64,000 bases of DNA from CAZQVN01 sp964596775. Lineage in GTDB: Bacteria > Eisenbacteria > RBG-16-71-46 > JABDJR01 > JAWXBZ01. A program made the position numbers and the translations under genes. This document shows, in pieces, positions 53,883 through 60,652 of this stretch (position 1 is the first letter of the stretch; the number at the start of each line of letters is the position of its first letter). The notes under the pieces were generated by a model. That model was not told where the DNA came from. It was given only the letters and a program-made list of their open reading frames with translations, and did no database searches. The stretch covers positions 1 through 64,000 of the forward strand of contig CAZQVN010000019.1 in the NCBI GenBank assembly GCA_964596775.1, in the 5' to 3' direction.

Positions 53883-55000
53883 TGGAGTTCTCCTTTCCGT
53901 TGCAACGCGTGTTCCTCCGCCGCCTTCAGCGCCTTGACCACGAGCGACGACGTTCCGCGGGTGCCCAGGTCCCCGCGCGACACGAACTGCCATCCGGGGT
54001 TCGGCGGTTTCCGCCCGGTGACCGACGCCTGGAAGACGAGCGCGCGGATCCTCCGATTCATGATCGCGTGACGCGCCTCTCCCGCCGCGGACACATCCCC
54101 GGCGCCGGCATGGACGGAATCGCGGAGCCAGGTCCGCAGTTCCCGGCCGACCGCCTCGGGATCATCGTCGCCGCCGGCGGTGACGGCATATTCGGGAAGC
54201 TCCCACAGGCCGGCCATCAGCTTTGCGCCCTCCCGCTTCCGGAGCAGGATCTGCCCCTCCGACTCCACCACGACGAGCGCCAGGGTTTCCTTCCGCGCTT
54301 CGGGGCGCTGCGGGGCTTCCGGGAATTCGCTCACCCGGTTCGTCGCGGCGGCGCGGCAGCCCCGGCGCACCGGGCAGGCCGCGCAGTCCGGGTTTCGCGG
54401 CGTGCAGACGCGCGCTCCGAGTTCCATCAGCGCCTGGTTGAAGTCGCCCGGGGCGGCCGGATCGATGAGTGCCGCCGCCGCGGTCCGCACCTTTTTCTCG
54501 AACTCGCGCGACCTCGGCGATCCCGCGATCGCCTTCCGCCGCGCGAGGACGCGGTTCACGTTTCCGTCCACGACCGGGAGCACCTGGCCGTAGGCGATCG
54601 AAAGCACCGCGGCGGCCGTGTACCTGCCGATGCCCGGCAGGGAAAGGGCCTCGTCGTGATCCTCGGGAAAGCGCCCGCCGAACCGCCTCACGATGGTTCC
54701 GGCGGCGGCGTGAAGGTTGCGGGCCCGCGAGTAGTAGCCGAGCCCGCTCCACGCGGCCAGCACTTCGTCGATCGGCGCCGCGGCCAGGGTCCGGACGTTC
54801 GGAAACGCGGCCACGAACCGCTCATAGTACGGCGTGACCGCGGCCACGGTGGTCTGCTGGAGCATGATCTCCGAGATCCACACGCGGTAGGGATCCCGGC
54901 TCTTCCGCCAGGGAAGAGTGCGGCGGTTCGTCCGGTACCATTTGAGAAGTCGGCTGCGCAGCGCGGCGGTCGCGGCGCTCGGCGGTTCCTTGGGAGTCAT
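53864..55000 (-). CDS. mutY: A/G-specific adenine glycosylase
   Basis: This 378-aa base-excision repair enzyme removes adenine mispaired with 8-oxoguanine. The catalytic Glu44 is in VWISEIMLQQT, the helix-hairpin-helix is LPGIGRYTAAAV and the catalytic Asp145 is in PVVDGNVNRV. The [4Fe-4S] cluster ligands are Cys199, Cys206, Cys209 and Cys215 (VCTPRNPDCAACPVRRGC). The C-terminal NUDIX-like domain (about 240-350) has EGQILLRKREGAKLMAG, which recognises 8-oxoG. It is co-transcribed with the TlpA-like gene. Confidence 0.95.
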   Translation of the reverse strand: MTPKEPPSAATAALRSRLLKWYRTNRRTLPWRKSRDPYRVWISEIMLQQTTVAAVTPYYERFVAAFPNVRTLAAAPIDEVLAAWSGLGYYSRARNLHAAAGTIVRRFGGRFPEDHDEALSLPGIGRYTAAAVLSIAYGQVLPVVDGNVNRVLARRKAIAGSPRSREFEKKVRTAAAALIDPAAPGDFNQALMELGARVCTPRNPDCAACPVRRGCRAAATNRVSEFPEAPQRPEARKETLALVVVESEGQILLRKREGAKLMAGLWELPEYAVTAGGDDDPEAVGRELRTWLRDSVHAGAGDVSAAGEARHAIMNRRIRALVFQASVTGRKPPNPGWQFVSRGDLGTRGTSSLVVKALKAAEEHALQRKGELQCTIDL

Positions 55001-55038
55001 GGTCCGGAGTCTAACCGATCCGGGCGGCGATTTTTTCC

Positions 55039-55067
55039 TTGTCGATCGCCGGCGCGGATGCTAGCGT
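55039..55067 (+). promoter_or_regulatory. Extended -10 promoter for the small forward unit
   Basis: TTGTCG (-35, 55039-55044) is followed after 17 nt by TAGCGT (-10, 55062-55067; TAnnnT). A TG lies one base before the -10 (TGC TAGCGT), giving an extended -10. The predicted start near 55074 is 4 nt before the ribosome site. It reads away from mutY. Confidence 0.6.
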
Positions 55068-55077
55068 TGCGGCACGC

Positions 55078-55094
55078 AAGAAAGGAGGTGGTCC
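55078..55094 (+). promoter_or_regulatory. Exceptionally long Shine-Dalgarno match
   Basis: AAGAAAGGAGGTGGTCC is complementary to the 3' end of 16S rRNA over 16-17 nt, with one G-U pair. Normal sites here use 5-8 nt. It ends 1 nt before the TTG of the mini-ORF. Confidence 0.75.
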
Positions 55095-55095
55095 A

Positions 55096-55137
55096 TTGAG
55101 TAAACGCAATCGACCTGCGAGGTGCCTGGTTCGCTAG
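55096..55137 (+). CDS. Mini-ORF of 13 codons (MSKRNRPARCLVR)
   Basis: The TTG start at 55096 follows the long ribosome site directly, with a 1-nt gap. The predicted peptide is very basic (five Arg, one Lys, one Cys). Its stop codon falls inside the first hairpin of the structured region, so translating ribosomes would open that stem. This is the arrangement of a regulatory leader peptide or a very small ribosome-binding peptide. No regulated gene is visible downstream on the same strand; the next coding sequences read the other way. It is short, so confidence is moderate. Confidence 0.5.
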   Translation: MSKRNRPARCLVR

Positions 55138-55254
55138 GTGACCGACTTTCGTGCCACCGAGGTTAGTGGCCTGCCGGTTCCACCGGCGACTACCAGCCCG
55201 GCACCGGACCCCGGGGGTCTTCGAACTGGTCCTTCGAAGCGGCGACTCCGCCGA

Positions 55255-55277
55255 AAAAAGCTCCCGGGATTCTTTTT
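55255..55277. terminator. Possible bidirectional terminator between the mini-ORF unit and trpC
   Basis: AAAAAG (55255-55260) and CTTTTT (55272-55277) flank a TCCCGGGA palindrome. In both directions this gives a short stem and a U-rich end. It would stop the forward unit and trpC. Confidence 0.45.
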
Positions 55278-55282
55278 GCTCC

Positions 55283-56047
55283 CTACCCTGCCGTGGCTTC
55301 CACGAACGTCCTGAGCAGCGCTTCCCGTTCCGCCGACTTCATCAGGCTCGTTCCGATCAGCGCCGCGTCCACGACGCCGTTCAGTTTCCTCAGTTCCCCG
55401 GAATCCTCCACGCCCGACTCCGCCACGATCGTGATGTTCCGCGGCAGCAGGGGAGCGAGCCGGTACGTCGTGTCCATGCGGATCTCGAACGTCCTGAGGT
55501 CGCGGTTGTTGATGCCGACGATCAGCGCCCCGGCGTTCACCGCGTTTTCCATCTCCGACTCGTCGTGGATTTCCACGAGCGGTTCCATCTGCAGCGACCG
55601 GCTGACGCCGAGAAACGCGCGCATCGTCTTCACGTCGAGAACGGCGGCGATCAGGAGCAGCGAGTCCGCCCCGGCCAGGCGCGCCTCGTAGATCTGCCGC
55701 TCGTCGATGATGAAGTCCTTGCGGAGGATCGGAATCCCGACGGTTTCGGAGGCGCCCGTCAGCGCTCCGAGCGATCCCTGGAAGAAGGACGCGTCGGTGA
55801 GCACGGAGATCGCGGACGCGCCGCCCCGCTCGTACTCCCCGGCGATCCGCACCGGGTCGAAATCGCGGCAGATCACGCCCGCCGACGGGGAGGCCTTCTT
55901 GATCTCGGCGATGATCGCCACGCGGGACCGGCCGGACTTGAGCGCCTGCCCGAAATTCCGGCGGCTCGGATGGAGGCTGCGCAGGTCGGGTTCCGGGAGC
56001 GCCGCCAGTTCTTCGCGTTTCTTTCGGATGATGTCGTCGAGGATCAT
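55283..56047 (-). CDS. trpC: Indole-3-glycerol phosphate synthase
   Basis: This 254-aa TIM-barrel enzyme of tryptophan synthesis closes the ring of CdRP to indole-3-glycerol phosphate. Motifs are IAEIKKASPSAGVI (with the catalytic Lys), LRKDFIIDERQIYEA (catalytic Lys), VGINNRDLRTF and VAESGV. Length is normal. It is isolated from other trp genes in the window; the CPXCG protein lies 36 nt upstream on the same strand. The alternative of a fused TrpCF is excluded because no TrpF domain follows. Confidence 0.95.
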   Translation of the reverse strand: MILDDIIRKKREELAALPEPDLRSLHPSRRNFGQALKSGRSRVAIIAEIKKASPSAGVICRDFDPVRIAGEYERGGASAISVLTDASFFQGSLGALTGASETVGIPILRKDFIIDERQIYEARLAGADSLLLIAAVLDVKTMRAFLGVSRSLQMEPLVEIHDESEMENAVNAGALIVGINNRDLRTFEIRMDTTYRLAPLLPRNITIVAESGVEDSGELRKLNGVVDAALIGTSLMKSAEREALLRTFVEATAG

Positions 56048-56083
56048 GGGGTCTCCCGGGGGCGGGCAACCTGCACCAGCCCC

Positions 56084-56284
56084 CTAATCGTCCTCCGTGA
56101 ACGCCTCGATCCAGGCGCTTCCCGACTCCCGGTTCCCGGTCACGTACAGCGAATTGGCCCGGCAGCAGACCTGGCAGTCCTCGATGTACTGCTGGGTTTC
56201 CCCGGCGGAGAGATCGACGGCGGTTTCGATGGTTTCCCCGCAGTAGGCGCAGGAAAAGGTGGCCGGAACAAGCATGTCGCTCAT
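56084..56284 (-). CDS. CPXCG-motif cysteine-rich protein (66 aa)
   Basis: The ATG at 56284 (MSDMLVPATF) is preferred to an upstream in-frame start. Two CXXC-like knuckles, CAYCGETI and DCQVCCRAN, suggest one zinc ion. The family (Cys-rich CPXG type) is small and widespread in proteobacteria and relatives but has no assigned role. It is 36 nt upstream of trpC, perhaps in one transcript. The divergent gap of about 200 nt to 56492 contains the latter's promoter region. Confidence 0.85.
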   Translation of the reverse strand: MSDMLVPATFSCAYCGETIETAVDLSAGETQQYIEDCQVCCRANSLYVTGNRESGSAWIEAFTEDD

Positions 56285-56394
56285 GCGGGGCATTGTCGCA
56301 CGCGCCCCCGGGCAAGGGAACAAGGCGCCACCGACTTCGACCGGAGCCCCATGGCCCGGCGCCGGGGCCCAAAGAATCTCGTGGCGTTCTCATA

Positions 56395-56400
56395 TATAAA
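56395..56400 (+). promoter_or_regulatory. TATAAA element upstream of the first giant paralogue
   Basis: TATAAA in CATATATAAAG lies 92 nt before the ATG at 56492. It resembles the TATATAAT patch upstream of the related gene at 29220. No -35 is evident. Confidence 0.35.
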
Positions 56401-56435
56401 GCGTGTACAGTCATGCAGGGTCCAATACAGCAGGA

Positions 56436-56466
56436 AAGGGTGCCGACGATGGCCGACGGCACCCTT
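56436..56466 (+). promoter_or_regulatory. 10-bp leader hairpin before the giant paralogue
   Basis: AAGGGTGCCG pairs perfectly with CGGCACCCTT around an 11-nt loop. It lies in the 5' leader 25 nt before the start codon and has no U tract. It may be an mRNA-stabilising or regulatory element. Confidence 0.5.
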
Positions 56467-56491
56467 CTCGCATATGCAGCCGAGGAATCGT

Positions 56492-59400
56492 ATGCCTGCG
56501 ATTTCTTTTCGTCGTGCCCGCTCCCTCCCGAAGTTTCCCGCTCTTCTTCTTCCGCTCACCGTCGCACTTCTGGCCGCTGCCTTTTTCGCGCCCGGATCCC
56601 TGCGGACTCCTTCCGCCAGTGCTGCGGACAAGGGACCGGGGAGCGACTGCTGCCTGTACACGATCTCCGGAACGGTCTGGTACGACCAGAACGGAAACGG
56701 CATCAACGACTCCGAACCCCCGCTGGCCGGCTGGACGGTCCAGGTCTGCAACACGAGCAACGTCGTCATCGCCACCACCACCACGAACGGTTCGGGGCAG
56801 TACACGTTCAACACGCCTGCCGGGTGCGGCGTCAACGTCCGGATCAAGCAGGTCGTCCAGTCCGGATGGACCCAGACATACCCTCCTTCGAACGGATTCC
56901 ACCCGGTCTTCGTCACCGGGTGCGGGAACAGTTACGGGCCGTTCGACTTCGGAAACAACACGAACGCCTGCCCGCCGTTCACCAAGACCTACACGCTGGA
57001 CGCCGACTTCAACCTCGGCACGCTGAACGGCGTGATCACGAACAGCGACCAGCTCGAACTGTCGCCCACGCCCACCACCTGGCCCTACGCGTGGATCGCC
57101 AACGCCGGGGACGGCTCGGTGTCGAAGGTCGACACGCAGACCGGCAATGAAGTGGCCCGCTATTACACCGGGCCGATCGACAATACGAACTCGAACTACG
57201 CCTACCTGAATCCCTCCCGGACGGTCATCGACAAGGACGGCAACTGCTGGGTGGCCAACCGCTCGCTGGGACCGCTGCCGTCCATCACCCAGATCGCGCT
57301 GTCCGGCGGCATCGACCGGAACAACAACAACGTCATCGACACGTCGCAGGACCTGAACAACAACGGGATCATCGACCCCTCCGAAATTCTTCCATGGGGA
57401 CAGGACGAGCGGGTCCTCCGCCATTATGCGCTCGGTTCGACACTCAATGGCCAGGCGCGCGGCATGGTCATCGACAAGACCGGGTTCCTGTGGGTCGGCC
57501 TGTCGAATGCGTTCACGATCGTCAAGGTGAATCCCAACCTGTCCACGGTCACCTACGCGCCCACGAATACGCCGGTCGTGGCGCCGTCACTGGTTACGGT
57601 GCCGGTCCCGTTGAGCCAGTGGGCGTACGGCATGGCCCTGGCTCCCAACGGGATGATCTACGTCAGCATGATCAGCTCGCGGGCCTACCAGCTCGACCCG
57701 GGGATCGCCAGCGGGGGAACCGGGGCCGGACCCGCGTTCACCGAACACATCAATCACGGCGGAATGAACTACGGCATCGCCGTGGACAAGGACTGCATCG
57801 TCTGGATCGCCATGTACTCCCATCCGAGCGGCAGCATCTGCGTCCGCTGGGATCCGCCCCTGACCGCCGGAAATCCGCTGAACGGGTTCACGTTGAACAC
57901 GGGATCCGTCTCGGGGGGAGGGCGCGGGATCTGCGTGGACAACTCCGGCGACGTCTGGGTGGCCGTCAACTCCTGGCCGGATTCGGTGGCCCGGTTCTCG
58001 CCCACTCCGAACCCGCCGCTGACCGGACTCTACCCCACCGGCTCCGTGACCCCGGTCGGCGTCGGCGTGGCCTCCGACGGAAACATCATCGTCACGCCGA
58101 ACAACAGTTCGAACTGGGAAAAACTCAACGCCGTCACCGGGGCGAACATTCCGCTGGCCGGTCCGCAGCTCGCGGGCCTCGGCCCCTACACCTACAGCGA
58201 CTTCACCGGGAGCCAGCAGGCGCTGACCGGGCTGCAACAGGGCACATGGACCGTGATCACCGACGGCGGGTATCCGGCCATCGTCTGGAACTTCCTCGGC
58301 TGGAACTCGCTTGTGCCCGCGCTGACGTCCGTGCAGGTGGAATACCGGGTGGCCGCCACGATTCCCGGGCTCAATACCCAGAGCTGGATCACGCAGGGGG
58401 CTCCGGGCTCGCTGCTTGCGCCCGGACGCTACATCGAGACGCGGGTCCGGCTCCAGCGCACGCCGGAAGGGTGCCACGACCCGTTCGTCACGCCGATTCT
58501 CTACGACCTGACGGTGTCGGCCATCTGCGACTCCTGCAGCTTCGCGCAGTGCCCGGCCGATACGGTCATCCAGTGCATGACCCCTCAGGGCGCGGAGTTT
58601 TCCTATCCCACGCCGATTCTCAACGGTCTTTGCGACAGTACTTACGTGGTCACCTGCACGCCGCCCTCGCCAACGTTCCTGCCGATGGGCACGACGCAGA
58701 TCAAGTGCATCGCGGTCAACGCGCAGAACGATACCGTCCGCTGCTCGTTCAACGTCACGGTGGCCGGCGACTGCAATCCGCCGCCGACCGGCGCCTGCTG
58801 CATCGCCACGAACTGCACGGTGAAGACGGAACACGACTGCCGCCAGAGCGGCGGCATCTACTTCGGCAACGGCACGACCTGCATCGGCGGCTGCAACAAG
58901 AACTGCACGCCGGCGCCGAACGGCATGCTCGGCTGGTGGCCGCTCGATCAGGCGCAGGGGGGAGTCACGCCGAACCTTGCCGATCCGGCCACGGGCGGCA
59001 CGCTCGTCGGCGGGCCGACCGCCGTTCCCGGCGAGTTCGTCAACGGGAGTTACAACTTCGACGGCCTCACCCAGCACATCGTGGTGCCGCACCACCCCAG
59101 GCTCGACATCGGCGAGGGCGATTTCAGCATCGACTGCTGGGTCCGGACGTCGGCGGCCTCGGGCATCGCGCCGATCCTCAACAAGTTTTCCGCCGGTCCG
59201 GTCCAGGGCTACAACTTCTACCTGCAGGACGGATACCCCTCGCTCCGGATCGCGTCGGGTGGAGAGGCCCGAAACTTCTCTCTCGGAACGGGTGGACTGC
59301 CCGGCGGTTTCGTGGCCGACGACGCCTGGCATCTCGTCGGCGTCAGCGTCGATCGTGACGACCCCGCGGGCGTGCAGTTCTACGTGGACGGCGCTCCGGC

Positions 59401-60652
59401 CGGGAATCCGTTCGATCCCACGCCGGTGCACGGCAGCCTCGACGTGTCCGCGCCGCTCTATTTCGGGGCGGACAACCCGGCCATCGGCGCGGCGCGGTTT
59501 TCCGGAAGACTCGACGAAATCGAGATCATCCGCCGCGACGTGATCATCGACGACATGGCCCGGATCTTCCAGGCCGCCTCCTCCGGAAAGTGCCCGGAAA
59601 CCTGCTACGTCACCCGGGACGTTCCGTGCTGCACCGGGCTCACGTCCGGGTCGTCGCTGACGATCTGCAACTACTCGCTCGTGCCGCACACGTACAGCTG
59701 GGGCGCCACGCCGCTGAACGGCGGCCCGGGCTGCGGACCCCAGGGACCGATGACGATCTTCCCGAACGCCGGCACGCTGACCGTTCCGGCCCAGGGATGC
59801 GTGACGATTCCGCTCCAGGTCCTCTGTCCGTCCAACGTGCCGGTCGGCACGGTGGCCTGCTACCAGGTGTCGATCTTCAACCACACGACCGGCCGGATCT
59901 TCGGCTGCCAGGGATCCGTAAAGCGCGCCGGCAAGTGGTGCCTCATCGTCGACGTCGGCGACCCGATCGGCATCGGAATCACTCCTGTCTACCCGGGCAT
60001 TTCCACGCCGATCAAGTTCAACGTGGAAAATCTCGGCGAGCCGGGAACGCTGGACAACCTCCAGTACACGATCGTCCCGCTGTCCGGCGATACGGACGGT
60101 GATCCCTCGTACCTCTCGCTCGACGGTCTGCCGCCCGGCACCTTCCCCACCGGTTCCATCGCGCTCTCCGGCGGCCAGACGGGGAGCATCAGCGTGGACG
60201 TGTTGTACGACCATCCATATCTGATCGGCTACGACCGGCTCATGGTGATGGTCGACGACGGCACCGGCGTTCTCGTGCCGCTCGCCGAGGCGGCCATCCG
60301 TTCGGTGATGCCGGGCACGTCGTCGGTGCCGGAACCCGAAGACCTCGAGCCCGGCGCCGGCGACGGCCGCCTGTTCCTCGAGGTGCCGAACCCGTTTGCC
60401 ACGTCGGACCGGATCCGGTTCCGCGTGGCCGGAAGCACGGCACAGGAGGTCAAGTTCCGCCTGTTCGACCTGCAGGGGCGCGCCGTCAAGGTGTTCTTCT
60501 ACGACAAGCTCATGCCGCCGGGCGAATACACGGTGGACTGGAACGCCAGGGACGACCGGGGGCAAAAGCTGCCGTCCGGCATCTATTTCATGAAGCTCCA
60601 GGTCGGGAAGCAGGTGGAAACGACCAAGGTGCTGGTCAGGAGTGGCTCGTGA
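56492..60652 (+). CDS. Giant exported SdrD-B/propeller/HYR/LamG protein, paralogue 1 (1386 aa)
   Basis: The ATG at 56492 has GAGGA 6 nt upstream; an in-frame ATG at 56474 is less likely. A signal peptide (MPAISFRRARSLPKFPALLL..., to about residue 45) is followed by an SdrD-B-like domain (GTVWYDQNGNGINDSEPPLAGW). Next comes an NHL/propeller-like region (VIDKDGNCWVANR, VASDGNIIVTPNNSSNWEK). A HYR domain (CPADTVIQCMTPQGAEFSYP), a GACC-type Cys motif, a LamG-like domain (GMLGWWPLDQAQGG) and a Cys-rich module of unknown type follow. The end is FlgD-like (VPNPFATSD, DLQGRAVKVF, GIYFMKLQVG). It is probably a secreted binding protein. Confidence 0.9.
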   Translation: MPAISFRRARSLPKFPALLLPLTVALLAAAFFAPGSLRTPSASAADKGPGSDCCLYTISGTVWYDQNGNGINDSEPPLAGWTVQVCNTSNVVIATTTTNGSGQYTFNTPAGCGVNVRIKQVVQSGWTQTYPPSNGFHPVFVTGCGNSYGPFDFGNNTNACPPFTKTYTLDADFNLGTLNGVITNSDQLELSPTPTTWPYAWIANAGDGSVSKVDTQTGNEVARYYTGPIDNTNSNYAYLNPSRTVIDKDGNCWVANRSLGPLPSITQIALSGGIDRNNNNVIDTSQDLNNNGIIDPSEILPWGQDERVLRHYALGSTLNGQARGMVIDKTGFLWVGLSNAFTIVKVNPNLSTVTYAPTNTPVVAPSLVTVPVPLSQWAYGMALAPNGMIYVSMISSRAYQLDPGIASGGTGAGPAFTEHINHGGMNYGIAVDKDCIVWIAMYSHPSGSICVRWDPPLTAGNPLNGFTLNTGSVSGGGRGICVDNSGDVWVAVNSWPDSVARFSPTPNPPLTGLYPTGSVTPVGVGVASDGNIIVTPNNSSNWEKLNAVTGANIPLAGPQLAGLGPYTYSDFTGSQQALTGLQQGTWTVITDGGYPAIVWNFLGWNSLVPALTSVQVEYRVAATIPGLNTQSWITQGAPGSLLAPGRYIETRVRLQRTPEGCHDPFVTPILYDLTVSAICDSCSFAQCPADTVIQCMTPQGAEFSYPTPILNGLCDSTYVVTCTPPSPTFLPMGTTQIKCIAVNAQNDTVRCSFNVTVAGDCNPPPTGACCIATNCTVKTEHDCRQSGGIYFGNGTTCIGGCNKNCTPAPNGMLGWWPLDQAQGGVTPNLADPATGGTLVGGPTAVPGEFVNGSYNFDGLTQHIVVPHHPRLDIGEGDFSIDCWVRTSAASGIAPILNKFSAGPVQGYNFYLQDGYPSLRIASGGEARNFSLGTGGLPGGFVADDAWHLVGVSVDRDDPAGVQFYVDGAPAGNPFDPTPVHGSLDVSAPLYFGADNPAIGAARFSGRLDEIEIIRRDVIIDDMARIFQAASSGKCPETCYVTRDVPCCTGLTSGSSLTICNYSLVPHTYSWGATPLNGGPGCGPQGPMTIFPNAGTLTVPAQGCVTIPLQVLCPSNVPVGTVACYQVSIFNHTTGRIFGCQGSVKRAGKWCLIVDVGDPIGIGITPVYPGISTPIKFNVENLGEPGTLDNLQYTIVPLSGDTDGDPSYLSLDGLPPGTFPTGSIALSGGQTGSISVDVLYDHPYLIGYDRLMVMVDDGTGVLVPLAEAAIRSVMPGTSSVPEPEDLEPGAGDGRLFLEVPNPFATSDRIRFRVAGSTAQEVKFRLFDLQGRAVKVFFYDKLMPPGEYTVDWNARDDRGQKLPSGIYFMKLQVGKQVETTKVLVRSGS

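Larger units (their letters stand above)
55074..55277 (+). ncRNA. Candidate structured RNA with an embedded 13-codon ORF
   Basis: This ~200-nt unit on the strand opposite to mutY and trpC has a near-perfect ribosome site, a mini-ORF and several stable stems. Stem 1 pairs CCTGG with CTAGG around TTCG (55125-55138), with outer GGT/ACC (55121-55143). Stem 2 is GCCGG/CCGGC around TTCCA (55173-55187), inside a second helix GGTTAGTGG/CTACCAGCC (55161-55169 with 55190-55198, one mismatch). Stem 3 is GACCC/GGGTC (55207-55219). Stem 4 is CTTCGAA/TTCGAAG (55219-55239) and stem 5 GGCG/CGCC (55241-55252). It ends in an AAAAAG...CTTTTT element. I do not recognise the family. Confidence 0.55.

Noticed and set aside
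55078..55094. A fragment of a 16S rRNA gene (reverse complement of its 3' tail)
   Set aside because: The match ends after about 17 nt and nothing beyond resembles 16S; it is better explained as a ribosome-binding sequence.
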